Positions 53,541 to 62,626 of a stretch of 64,000 nucleotides of DNA are shown in pieces. Positions within the stretch are counted from its first letter, which is position 1; each line of letters begins with the position of its first letter. The DNA is taken from NCBI GenBank assembly GCA_017463255.1, contig JAFTPP010000032.1, positions 1 to 64,000 of the forward strand, in the 5' to 3' direction. The stretch comes from Lachnospiraceae bacterium (GTDB lineage: Bacteria > Bacillota > Clostridia > Lachnospirales > Lachnospiraceae). Position numbers and translations under genes: made by a program. The notes beneath the pieces are model-generated. The model was not told the origin of the DNA. It worked only from the letters and a program-made list of their open reading frames with translations, and did not search any database.

Positions 53541-54746
53541 ATGTTTTCACATTTTTTCTATACGTTAAAGGCAAAAGGACTTGATGTATCCTTAAGTGAA
53601 TGGCTGGCCTTTGAGGAGGCTTTATCAAAAGGACTTGCTAAGAGTTCCTTAACCGCATTCTACTATATGGCAAGATCAATCCTTGTAAAAAGTGAAACTG
53701 AATATGATAAATTTGATATGGCTTTTGAGGAAGAATTCAAAGGTATCTTTTCTAATGATGCGCTGACCAAACAGATGTTATCCTGGCTTGATAAGCCTGA
53801 TATGAATGAGCTTTTGCATGAAAATGAGAAACAGTGGCTTTCAAACATGGAAGAGATTCATATCGATAAGGATGATGTGGAAACCAAGTTTAAGAACCGC
53901 TTAAAGGATCAGGATAGTGAGCATAACGGCGGTACTTATTGGATTGGAACCATGGGTAAGACTTCCTTTGGTAATACAGGTGGTAATGTTGGGGGTATCC
54001 GTGTAGGCGGTACTACGGGGTATCAATCCGCATTTCAGGTTGTGGGAGCCAGAAAATATAAAGATTTCCGTAATGACAAGGTGATTGATAACCGTCAGTT
54101 TATGATGGCATTACGAAAACTAAGACAATTTTCTACCAAATTAAATATTCCAAAAACAGAATTGGATATTGATTCAACCATAGATAAGACTTGTAATAAT
54201 GGTGGCTGTTTGCAGATTGTTATGGAGCGGCCACGAAAAAATTCCGTGAAGCTATTACTTCTTATGGATTCCGGAGGAACAATGATACCATACGCTAATT
54301 TATTAAACGAATTGTTCCAATCCGTGCATAAATCCAATCATTATAAAGAAGTAAAGACCTATTATTTTCATAACTGTATCTACTCCCATGTGTATAAAAC
54401 ACCGGAATGTGAAAACGGAGACTGGATAGATACGGAATGGATGTTTCGGAATCTGGATAAGGACTTTAAGGTAATTATTGTGGGAGATGCCGCTATGGCA
54501 CCGGAAGAATTGTATTCGAAGGATGGTAATTACCGTGGACCCAATGGAGGCTTATCAGGTATGGAATGGCTTCAGCTTATGAAGCGCAATTATAAGAATA
54601 TTGTTTGGATGAATCCTAAAATGGCTATCGGTGATGCACCTTGGAGAGAAGCGGAAACAGCTATTAAGAATCTCCTTCCAATGTATCCCCTTACCGTTAA
54701 CGGGTTAAAGCAGGCTATGGAAAAGTTGATGATGAAGAAAAATTAA
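53541..54746 (+). CDS. CoxE-like VWA-domain protein with altered MIDAS
   Basis: The 401-residue protein is a VWA/CoxE-family partner of the MoxR ATPase upstream. The N-terminal half is helical; a Gly-rich stretch (about 129-160) precedes the VWA domain (about 235-395). The metal-site motif, normally DxSxS, reads D243-S-G-G-T247, keeping the Asp but not the middle Ser. The stop overlaps the stop of the convergent - strand gene by 4 bases. Confidence 0.85.
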   Translation: MFSHFFYTLKAKGLDVSLSEWLAFEEALSKGLAKSSLTAFYYMARSILVKSETEYDKFDMAFEEEFKGIFSNDALTKQMLSWLDKPDMNELLHENEKQWLSNMEEIHIDKDDVETKFKNRLKDQDSEHNGGTYWIGTMGKTSFGNTGGNVGGIRVGGTTGYQSAFQVVGARKYKDFRNDKVIDNRQFMMALRKLRQFSTKLNIPKTELDIDSTIDKTCNNGGCLQIVMERPRKNSVKLLLLMDSGGTMIPYANLLNELFQSVHKSNHYKEVKTYYFHNCIYSHVYKTPECENGDWIDTEWMFRNLDKDFKVIIVGDAAMAPEELYSKDGNYRGPNGGLSGMEWLQLMKRNYKNIVWMNPKMAIGDAPWREAETAIKNLLPMYPLTVNGLKQAMEKLMMKKN

Positions 54747-55846
54747 TTGGGACGCTTTCTTGTAATGATTCTCATAACCAAATATAGAATAAATACTATA
54801 AGCAAATAAGCAGCAGCTTCTGAGAGGCTGCTTTTTTGTTGCAGATAATAAGGCGGAAAGAGCTTAAACACCTTATTTAGTACAGGTATAAATAAGGATA
54901 GATCAATAACTGCCGGTGTAAGAATAATGCAGGATAAAATAGCAAAAGGCAGCATGGATAAATAAAGATGCGTATTTTTAAGAAGCATCATAAATAATAA
55001 GGTAATAAAAATCAGAATCGGAATATAGAGAAGGCTCTTAAACGCTAATGATGCAATTGGCATACCGGATAAAATAACCATGCAAACAAAACCTGCCAGA
55101 TGGAAGGGCAGATTGTAAATGAACAGATACTTGGCATAAAAGAAACTCTTACGGTATACTGATATTTTTGAATAAATCCGGTTTTCACTATCAACTTTTA
55201 ACTGATAACCTCCGGACAAAGCTATAATCAATAAAAATACAGAGATTAATCCAATAAATGGATAGGAAATGACGGAATCCGTGTTTTTATTACCCTCTGA
55301 TAAAGTAATATAGTCAAAATTAAAGGTTGTGCCGTTGGTTGTATAGTCATAGTAGTTGTTTTTTGCCAAAGACAAAACGGATGTAAGCTCATCATCAGAT
55401 AACTCAGAGTTTTCTGTAATGTATTCCTCTAAGTACCGGGCAACATACTCCTGATAGAGAAGAGAAAAAACAACTTCATTACTAATGCCTGATAAGGTAG
55501 TATTTTTGTTGGTATACACTTTTACGATGTTCTTAGAACGGTTTTGAAGCATTCGTTCTACATAGTCGTGATTAATGATGTATCCACATTCTAATTTCAA
55601 GCTTTCTACATCATCTAAAAGTTTGGTTTCTTCATCATAAAGGATAAAAGAACATGCCCCTTCATAATGAAGCAATGCCTGTTTTAAATTACCGTCAAAT
55701 CCATCTAAAAACACACCTATTTTAATATCAGTTTGTGATTCCTTGGAATTTTGGGTAATAAAGCAAAATGCGGCTACCAATACCATGGCAAAGACAAACA
55801 TCAGATAGGAGAATTTATGAAGATTCCGTTTCAGTAACATTAACAT
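54743..55846 (-). CDS. ABC-2 type transporter permease (second)
   Basis: The 367-residue protein has one N-terminal membrane helix (about 15-32), a ~140-residue external domain and about five C-terminal helices, the ABC-2/YhgE-like layout. It overlaps the preceding permease by 7 bases, so the two probably form a heterodimer powered by the ATPase at 59374. SD AGGAG 9 bases before the start. Substrate unknown. Confidence 0.82.
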   Translation of the reverse strand: MLMLLKRNLHKFSYLMFVFAMVLVAAFCFITQNSKESQTDIKIGVFLDGFDGNLKQALLHYEGACSFILYDEETKLLDDVESLKLECGYIINHDYVERMLQNRSKNIVKVYTNKNTTLSGISNEVVFSLLYQEYVARYLEEYITENSELSDDELTSVLSLAKNNYYDYTTNGTTFNFDYITLSEGNKNTDSVISYPFIGLISVFLLIIALSGGYQLKVDSENRIYSKISVYRKSFFYAKYLFIYNLPFHLAGFVCMVILSGMPIASLAFKSLLYIPILIFITLLFMMLLKNTHLYLSMLPFAILSCIILTPAVIDLSLFIPVLNKVFKLFPPYYLQQKSSLSEAAAYLLIVFILYLVMRIITRKRPN

Positions 55847-57063
55847 AATCTCATTCTCCTTTCTTTGATGCGTAAAACAAGAGTAATGACAAGTGCGTAT
55901 ATAAGAATCATTTCAATAAGGGTAGGAATGTAATTTGCTATATTATTTACAGATAATTCTGTGGTTAATAATTCCATTACAAAGTGATGGAAGGTGTAAT
56001 TAGGAAGATAGGATGATATTGTTTTCATTCCCTCAGGTAGCAGTGCAAAGGGAATGATACCACCTGCCATAAAGTGACAGATAATGCTTGTAAAAAATAA
56101 AACCATAAGACTTAAGGAAGCATTGTTAATAATTACATAAAATAACTGAATCAAAAGCGTTATGGTAAGTGAAAGTAGTGCGCAGCCTATGATTATCATG
56201 ACAGACGGAAGGAAACCGGTTAATGATCCTTTTCGTAAAGCAACAATAGCAACGAGGATAAGCATAAAATAAAAAACAAAAAGCCAAAATGAACGTGCAA
56301 AATAAACCTGTATCATAGATTTGTTTTGTGCCTTTAATTGGCGAAGCATTGTAATATCCGGTTTAGATAAATAGGAACTGAAAGAAATTCCTGATAATAA
56401 AAGGAAAATAACAATTGCGCTTGCAAAGTAATACGTGGTTACAGGAATGGTGCCGGTAGTGCCCGTTGGAATGGTACGGAACAATTTTTCTCTTGCTATA
56501 GCCACTTGCATATTATCAATATTAATAGTTTCGTAGGCTTTGTCTAAGGAATGAATCAGTTGGGCATCGTTGTTAACATCTGTAATGGCATAGATAGATG
56601 CCTGAGCGCAAGAGAGCATGGAAGCCCCTGCATGGGCAAGCTCGCTTAATAAAATGCTGCCGATTTCAGAATTATTGTTAAATTGAATCTGCATATGTTC
56701 ATTACTGCCGCTTAGAATACCGTTTACTACTTCATCAGGAATCGTGAGAAGAGCAATAATCTGGTTATCCTTAAGCGCTTTGGTTGCATCTTCGTAGTCA
56801 TCAAAAGATTCAAAAGAAAAATAATTGGAAGTAGATTCAAATGCATTTAAAAAGTAAAACAAAAATGCTGTGTTTAATTCGGATTCTTCGGAATATACAC
56901 CAATTTTAGATTGTATGGGTTCATTTGTGGAAGAATAGTATTTATAACCACAAAAAGCAATAGTGCCAATCAAAAAGAATAGCACTATTGCTCCTAAAAG
57001 AAACATTTTTATGGAATTAAGAAATCGTTTAAATTCTGCATAAAGAATGTTTAAGTATTTCAT
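55840..57063 (-). CDS. ABC-2 type transporter permease (first)
   Basis: The 407-residue protein has an N-terminal helix (about 16-39), an external domain (about 45-205, SGSNEHMQIQFNNNS) and about six C-terminal helices with the ABC-2 segment HFMAGGIIPFALLPEGM. Last-but-one gene of the operon. SD AGGAG is upstream. Similar in layout to the 54743 product. Confidence 0.84.
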   Translation of the reverse strand: MKYLNILYAEFKRFLNSIKMFLLGAIVLFFLIGTIAFCGYKYYSSTNEPIQSKIGVYSEESELNTAFLFYFLNAFESTSNYFSFESFDDYEDATKALKDNQIIALLTIPDEVVNGILSGSNEHMQIQFNNNSEIGSILLSELAHAGASMLSCAQASIYAITDVNNDAQLIHSLDKAYETINIDNMQVAIAREKLFRTIPTGTTGTIPVTTYYFASAIVIFLLLSGISFSSYLSKPDITMLRQLKAQNKSMIQVYFARSFWLFVFYFMLILVAIVALRKGSLTGFLPSVMIIIGCALLSLTITLLIQLFYVIINNASLSLMVLFFTSIICHFMAGGIIPFALLPEGMKTISSYLPNYTFHHFVMELLTTELSVNNIANYIPTLIEMILIYALVITLVLRIKERRMRLC

Positions 57064-57070
57064 GTATCTC

Positions 57071-59356
57071 CTAATACCAGTAATCCATATATTCTTCGAA
57101 TGTCATATCGCTACTGTTTTCCAAGTAATATTCTACCACAAATAAGAATGTGTTAAATGAAATCTTGCAGGTATCACGATATGTCTGTTCGTACAAACGA
57201 TAATATGCTATGAATTCATCATAAGATGGAATCCATTCATAGTAATACAAATAATCCTCATAATCTGAATAATAGTAGTTATAGTCACTTGCTAAATTGC
57301 CTTCAAAGTTATCGTAGTTGTCATAGGTGTAACTTGTATCATCATCATCATAATCGTAATCATAATCGTAATCGTAATCATAATCGTAATCATAATCGTA
57401 ATCATAATCGTATTCATAATCATAATCATAATCATAATCGTCATCGTAGTAGTAGTCATCATCATAGTAGTAGTCGTCATCATAATCGATGAAAGAACCT
57501 ACGACAGACTGGATGATATTAATTAATGTAGTGTTATTGTTAAGATGCTGTCCGATAGATTCACCTAACGCATACATATCATCATCTGAATTAACATCAT
57601 ATTTTGTGCCGCTTGGAGTAGCGATACTTCCGTTATATGGTGCAAGAGAGTAGCTCATTGATATTCCAAAGGATAATGCTTCTGACTGTACAGAGAAGTC
57701 ATCAATGTTCAATGTAAAGCTTTCGCCCTTAACAACATCTGTAACAGTACCTTCCATATTGAGTACAAACTGTCCCATTAAATCAGCGTAAAGTGAAAAA
57801 TCACCTGATTTGCTGTCTTCATAGGATTCCAATGTAATAATAGGAGAACCAAAGGTTGAAATCTTAGTATAAGTGGTAGTTTCAGATCCTGAACGTTCTG
57901 TTATACTCTCAACATCAATGGAAAGAGTAATATAATCTTCAATAGAGATATCAAAAGAACCTTCAATCACATCTAAAGGATTTTCACTACCTAAAAATTC
58001 TAAGTCAGCACCAAATGTAAATCCATCCATCTTAATGTCTTTCAGAACGTATTTTACAAGTGCATCGTTTTTATCTACGTAGAATTCCATTTTAATGGTT
58101 GGCATTTCATCAAAATCATCTTCGGAAATATCTTCCGTAGGAAGACCGGCATATTCACCAACAAGAGTCATAAACTTAACTGCAAATTTCTTTGTGTCTT
58201 TTGCAGGGATAGTTAAATCATAAACGGTACATTTGCTCTTTTTACCGTCGATTTCTATAGAATCGCTGCCTGATTCTTCAAATTCTAAAGAATCAGCAAA
58301 CTCTTTGATGAGTTTTTCCATATCTTTGTAGATTTTTTCCTGATCTGCAGTAGTTTCAGTAGAAGCCGTAATGCCTTCAAGTTCAGCGAGGAGTTCTTGA
58401 AGTTCTTCGTCATCAAGCATTGCTGCCACATCTTCCGGAGAAATATTAATATATCCGTCAAAAAGGGTAGGAGATGAGATGGAAATACCATCTTCGTTGT
58501 AAATAAATTCTGCATCAATAAGGTCTGCTACGCCTGCATAATTAAGACCTGCAGAAATCAAATAAGCATTATTTTCCATATCACTTGCGATGGTGAGATC
58601 GTTAAAGCCGATTCCTTCTATTAAAGCAATCATGTCAGCATCAACATTTTGATAAAGAAGGTCCCCGCTTAATTCGTTTAATGTAAAATCCATCGTTACT
58701 GCATATGGAGTATCTTCCATTTTCTTGGTGATGGAATCCATGCCGAGTGTGTCGTTATTAGAAGCATTGTTGTTAAAAGTTTTGCTAATCGCACTTACTA
58801 CTTTATCCTTATCATTACCAAAGAATTTTGGGATAAAGATAATGGCAGCAATTGCAAGGGCAACAATTACGATTGCTGCAATGATAAGACCTACAATAAG
58901 ACCTGTGCGTGATTTTTTCGGTTCGTTACCTGCATTCATAGAGTCTTCCATTTGTTGCTGCTGCATAAATTCCTGAGTCTTACCGATAAACTGAGGAGCC
59001 TGTGTGAACTGTGTCTGTTCAGGTTGAATAGGCTGTTCGTAAGCAGGCTGCTGGTACTGAGGCTGCATAGGCTGTTCGTAAACAGGCTGCTGGTACTGAG
59101 GCTGCATAGGCTGTTCATAAACAGGCTGCTGGTACTGAGGCTGCATAGGCTGTTCGTAAACAGGCTGCTGATATTGAGGTTGTGCAGGCTGTGTGTAAAC
59201 AGGCTGCTGATACTGAGGCTGTACTGGAGCTTCGTTTACAGGTGCATTACCATAAATCGGAGCACCGGTCTGAGGATCATATCCAACAATAGGTGCTGTT
59301 GGCGGAACTGCCTGCTGATTCAAAGGCATTCCTGTCTGTGGATCAAAATTATTCAT
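57071..59356 (-). CDS. Large membrane-anchored repeat protein of the ABC-2 operon
   Basis: The 761-residue protein is not one I recognise. The N-terminus has two DPQTG-x-P motifs (5-33), five 13-residue Pro/Gln/Tyr repeats (47-111), a Lys/Arg stop (about 146-151) and one membrane helix (151-177). The next ~580 residues should be outside: repeated beta-rich segments (DFTLNELSGDLLY; FSLYADLMGQFVLNMEGTV), then a Tyr-Asp run (about 620-670) and a Tyr-rich end. AAGGAG fits ATG 59356. Placed between the ATPase and the two permeases, it may capture or guide the exported substrate; this is inference. Confidence 0.6.
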   Translation of the reverse strand: MNNFDPQTGMPLNQQAVPPTAPIVGYDPQTGAPIYGNAPVNEAPVQPQYQQPVYTQPAQPQYQQPVYEQPMQPQYQQPVYEQPMQPQYQQPVYEQPMQPQYQQPAYEQPIQPEQTQFTQAPQFIGKTQEFMQQQQMEDSMNAGNEPKKSRTGLIVGLIIAAIVIVALAIAAIIFIPKFFGNDKDKVVSAISKTFNNNASNNDTLGMDSITKKMEDTPYAVTMDFTLNELSGDLLYQNVDADMIALIEGIGFNDLTIASDMENNAYLISAGLNYAGVADLIDAEFIYNEDGISISSPTLFDGYINISPEDVAAMLDDEELQELLAELEGITASTETTADQEKIYKDMEKLIKEFADSLEFEESGSDSIEIDGKKSKCTVYDLTIPAKDTKKFAVKFMTLVGEYAGLPTEDISEDDFDEMPTIKMEFYVDKNDALVKYVLKDIKMDGFTFGADLEFLGSENPLDVIEGSFDISIEDYITLSIDVESITERSGSETTTYTKISTFGSPIITLESYEDSKSGDFSLYADLMGQFVLNMEGTVTDVVKGESFTLNIDDFSVQSEALSFGISMSYSLAPYNGSIATPSGTKYDVNSDDDMYALGESIGQHLNNNTTLINIIQSVVGSFIDYDDDYYYDDDYYYDDDYDYDYDYEYDYDYDYDYDYDYDYDYDYDYDDDDTSYTYDNYDNFEGNLASDYNYYYSDYEDYLYYYEWIPSYDEFIAYYRLYEQTYRDTCKISFNTFLFVVEYYLENSSDMTFEEYMDYWY
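57340..57488 (-). repeat. Tyr-Asp microsatellite (6-bp units)
   Basis: About 25 nearly uninterrupted units of TCATAA / TCGTAA encode alternating Tyr-Asp with some Asp and Glu. Units of 6 bp keep the frame, so copy number can change without disrupting the gene. The reversed strand and other frames give only low-complexity ORFs. Confidence 0.9.
59024..59218 (-). repeat. Five 39-bp Pro/Gln/Tyr repeats
   Basis: Five tandem units encode PQYQQPVYEQPMQ-type 13-mers; the middle three are nearly identical in DNA. They lie in the predicted cytoplasmic N-terminal part. Confidence 0.88.
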
Positions 59357-59373
59357 AATATACTCCTTCAAAA

Positions 59374-60048
59374 TTAATATAAGTTTATTAAAGCTTCTCG
59401 TGTGAGAGAAGAATTAATCGGTTGCAAACTTCCGTCTTTTAAAAAGAATAACTTATTACATAAATTAAGCTCATTCCATTCGTGGGAAGTGATAATAATG
59501 GTTCCGTTATGTTTGTTGATAAATGTATTCAAATACTCAAACATATCTTTTTTAAACTGGGGGTCCAAAGCTGTGCTTGGTTCATCCAAAATAAAAATAG
59601 CAGGTTTGTTACTGAAGGCGCAGGCAAGACTTACCCGCTTTTTCATACCGCCACTAAGCTCAGATACTTTTTTGTCATAAAAATTATGTACGCCAAAGAA
59701 AGATAATTCTCCGGAAGCGATTAAAGCGTCAAAGTTTTGTTTGCTTCCCTGAAACCAGAAGCGGAGATTATCCTTAACACTAAGCTCCGGAATTAAAGCA
59801 TTATCCTGGGGAACATAGCCGATGAATCTGCTGAATTCTTTTGGATTTTTCTTAATATCGTAATGATTGAGGGTAATTGTGCCGGATTTTGGAATGAGCG
59901 CACCTGCAATAATTGATAATAGCGTGGACTTTCCGCAACCATTGGTACCGATGATGCCGACGCAATCACCGGGTACGACCTGAAACGAAACATGATTTAG
60001 AATCGTATTTTTTTTATAAGCAAAAGAAATGTCTGATACGTTTAGCAT
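59374..60048 (-). CDS. ABC transporter ATP-binding protein
   Basis: The 224-residue ATPase has Walker A GTNGCGKST (34-42), Q-loop GYVPQDN, signature LSGGMKKRVSLA, Walker B FILDEPSTALD and the H-loop ITSHEWNE. First gene of the - strand operon; it should drive the two ABC-2 permeases. The second gene starts 17 bases on. Confidence 0.93.
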   Translation of the reverse strand: MLNVSDISFAYKKNTILNHVSFQVVPGDCVGIIGTNGCGKSTLLSIIAGALIPKSGTITLNHYDIKKNPKEFSRFIGYVPQDNALIPELSVKDNLRFWFQGSKQNFDALIASGELSFFGVHNFYDKKVSELSGGMKKRVSLACAFSNKPAIFILDEPSTALDPQFKKDMFEYLNTFINKHNGTIIITSHEWNELNLCNKLFFLKDGSLQPINSSLTREALINLY

Positions 60049-60081
60049 ATTCTAAAATTCCCCACAATCTTTACTCATTAT

Positions 60082-60109
60082 ATTATAATACAGTTTTTTC
60101 GAAAAACAA
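60082..60109 (-). promoter_or_regulatory. Promoter of the ABC-2 operon
   Basis: On the - strand: -35 TTGTTT, 16-bp spacer, -10 TATAAT, 34 bases before the start codon. The spacer holds the palindrome-like TTTTTCGAAAAA. Confidence 0.65.
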
Positions 60110-60213
60110 GGTTAAAAACAAATAAGAAGTGCAAAAAAGTTCAAATAATTCATGTAGAATATGACGAAAAACTCGTTTAAAATTAAGGTAATTAAATTGG
60201 GAGGGCTATAGAA

Positions 60214-62541
60214 TTGAATACCTCATACGAAAAATATCAATATCATAATTTACCAATTCCCGGTGGCGGATACGTAACCGGTTTCATTTTTCATCCTAAG
60301 AAGCAGGATATTTTATACATAAGAACGGATATCGGCGGTACTTACCGTTACGATTATTCGGAAGAGAGATGGAAGGGATTAATTCCCCATGTAACGATGT
60401 TTGACCTTCGTGAGACATATCCCATTGCAGTAGGTCTTGACGCCAATAAACCGGAGCGTCTGTTAACAGTTAGCGGTGTGAATGATGAAAACAGAAAAGG
60501 TCTTTTAAGTGTTTCTGATGATTATGGTGACACCTACCGTTATGAAGAAATGCCTGTGTATGTACATGGTAATTTAAATGGACGAGGCGTTGGTCTTCGT
60601 TTGGTAGTGGATGAGAGTGATGACAATACTCTTTATTTTGCAAGTCAAAAGGACGGACTTTGTATTTCACATGACTTGGGAAAAACATGGACGGTACAGG
60701 ATATCTGCGGCGAGAAGCATTTGACTTTTGTATTTGTTGAGCCATCAACACATGCTATCGTAGTGGGAACAGCCGGTTATGATACCAGAGAAAGTGATGT
60801 GATGCGTGGTACATCTTTGTACGTTTCCTATGATAACGGCGTTCATTTTGAACCAATGAACCAGCCTAAAAATCATGAAGTCATGAACAGTAAAATGTCA
60901 GGATATGTAGCACAAAGATATGATTTTGACGGCAAATACCTGTATATTACATTAAGCAATACGGGAGCACGTTCTTATACCATCGAACATGGCTATAGCT
61001 GTGACTGCGGTGATGTTTTGGCAGGCAGGGTTTTACGTTACGAGTTTTTGAATGGCAGGTTTGATACATATAAGGATATTACACCTAATTGCATGCTTGA
61101 TTGTGCTAAGGAAAGTGATTATCCCTTTGGATTTTCCGGTATTTCATCCTGTAAATCCAAAGAAGGACTTTTGGTTGCGTCCACAATTTGTAAAGATGAC
61201 GGGGACATGGTATTTGTATCCAAAGACTTTGGTGAATCATGGAAAGTGGCTCTTTACGATTTAAGTGTTGGTAAGTTAGAGTTTAAAACTTCTTACATGA
61301 AACCGGAATTTAACGGTGGAGTAAGTTTACTTCACTGGTTAAGTGATATTAAGATTAATCCGTTTAATCCCAACGAAGTGTGGTTTAACTCAGGAACCGG
61401 CGTGTTTATGAGCGAAAACTTATTGGATGATGTATGTGTGTTCCATGATCAGTGTGAAGGAATTGAAGAAACGGTTCATTTGAATCTTTACAGTCCAACC
61501 GGTGGGGAAGTATTGTTAATTGATATATTAGGAGATTTGGGTGGATTTGCATTCCGCAAGCTTAACGAGCCTTGTATTAATTCTTTTGCTGATGACAACG
61601 GTAACAGATATATTACTTGTATCAATGCAGATTTTGCTGATAACAGTCCTGAAAAAGTTGTGGTTACTGCGCGAGGTAACTGGACAGGTAAGACAAAGGG
61701 CGGCTTAATTTATTCCCAGGATGATTGTAAGACATTTACGAGACTAAACATGCCTTACGGATTGTCTGAAAATATTGACAAGCTGTGTAGGAGAATAGAA
61801 AATCCAAATAATAATGCAGGCTGGGTTGCCATAAATGCTACATCGGATACTATTGTCTGGACATTAGCAGATAATATTGATTTACCTATCGATTGTGTAG
61901 TGGTGACACATGACTTTGGTGCTTCTTACCAAAAAGTTAAGGTGACAGGTCTTGACGGTAAAATCCGTACAACCGGTAAAATGAAGGTTTTCTCCGACAG
62001 GGTGAATCCTGATGTGTTCTATGGATTTGGTGAAGAGTCTGAATTGTTCATAAGTACGGACCGAGGTGAAACTTTTGTTCAAAAAGAAACACCTGAATAT
62101 TTACCAAAGGTAGAATTTGGTCTGATTGATTGTGCAAACAAAACGGAAATCAGAGGAAATGCAGGATTTGAAGGTGACTTTTATCTTGCACTGGGCATGA
62201 TGGGACTTTGGAGAATGAATTATGACGTTGCCTCTGATACCTTTGAGTTTGAATTATTATCAGACGCTGGTGAAATGGTATACCGGTTAGGTCTTGGTAT
62301 TGCCAAAGACGAAGATACATATATCGGACGTAAAAAGACTATATATGTTTGTGGCGTCATTAATGATGAATATGGATTTTTCCGTTCTGATGATGAAGCA
62401 AAAAGCTGGGTAAAAGTAAACAATGCAAGCCAGATGTTCGGTGATATTAACAGCATAGAAGGCGATTCCAGAACGTACGGAAGATTCTTTGTTGCAACAG
62501 GTTCCGTTGGTGTATTATATGCAGAACCGGCAGATGAATAA
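60214..62541 (+). CDS. Glycoside hydrolase family 74-like protein (xyloglucanase type), cytoplasmic
   Basis: The 775-residue protein is built from sialidase/BNR-like blades (SxDxGxTW-like: SHDLGKTWT, SKDFGESWK, STDRGETF). The start PIPGGGYVTGFIFHP and RTDIGGTYRYD match GH74 xyloglucanases, with D39 as one catalytic Asp; LSDIKINPFNPNEVWFNSGTGVF holds the second (D378). No signal peptide or anchor is visible, so it probably cleaves imported oligosaccharides. Start TTG 60214 follows GGGAGGG by 8 bases. No sugar transporter adjoins it. Substrate is inferred from motif likeness only. Confidence 0.8.
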   Translation: MNTSYEKYQYHNLPIPGGGYVTGFIFHPKKQDILYIRTDIGGTYRYDYSEERWKGLIPHVTMFDLRETYPIAVGLDANKPERLLTVSGVNDENRKGLLSVSDDYGDTYRYEEMPVYVHGNLNGRGVGLRLVVDESDDNTLYFASQKDGLCISHDLGKTWTVQDICGEKHLTFVFVEPSTHAIVVGTAGYDTRESDVMRGTSLYVSYDNGVHFEPMNQPKNHEVMNSKMSGYVAQRYDFDGKYLYITLSNTGARSYTIEHGYSCDCGDVLAGRVLRYEFLNGRFDTYKDITPNCMLDCAKESDYPFGFSGISSCKSKEGLLVASTICKDDGDMVFVSKDFGESWKVALYDLSVGKLEFKTSYMKPEFNGGVSLLHWLSDIKINPFNPNEVWFNSGTGVFMSENLLDDVCVFHDQCEGIEETVHLNLYSPTGGEVLLIDILGDLGGFAFRKLNEPCINSFADDNGNRYITCINADFADNSPEKVVVTARGNWTGKTKGGLIYSQDDCKTFTRLNMPYGLSENIDKLCRRIENPNNNAGWVAINATSDTIVWTLADNIDLPIDCVVVTHDFGASYQKVKVTGLDGKIRTTGKMKVFSDRVNPDVFYGFGEESELFISTDRGETFVQKETPEYLPKVEFGLIDCANKTEIRGNAGFEGDFYLALGMMGLWRMNYDVASDTFEFELLSDAGEMVYRLGLGIAKDEDTYIGRKKTIYVCGVINDEYGFFRSDDEAKSWVKVNNASQMFGDINSIEGDSRTYGRFFVATGSVGVLYAEPADE

Positions 62542-62552
62542 CTTAATATAAT

Positions 62553-62581
62553 GAATAAAGTTTAACCCCTTCCCATATATT
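62553..62581 (+). promoter_or_regulatory. Candidate sigma-E promoter of spoIVA
   Basis: GAATAA (62553-62558), 15-bp spacer, CATATATT (62574-62581) resembles the mother-cell sigma-E pattern. It lies in the 85-base gap before spoIVA, a known sigma-E-regulated gene. Confidence 0.4.
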
Positions 62582-62621
62582 GTATCAAACAGATTGATGC
62601 AATGAGGAAGGGGTTATTTTC
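62564..62621 (+). terminator. Terminator after the GH74-like gene, overlapping the spoIVA SD
   Basis: AACCCCTTCC (62564-62573) pairs perfectly with GGAAGGGGTT (62606-62615), followed by ATTTTCG. The right arm is also the only SD-like sequence for spoIVA. Confidence 0.75.
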
Positions 62622-62626
62622 GTAAT

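Noticed and set aside
57226..57492. His/Asn- and Met/Thr-rich open frames in both strands over the Tyr-Asp repeat
   Set aside because: They are alternative frames of a 6-bp microsatellite, with no start signals.
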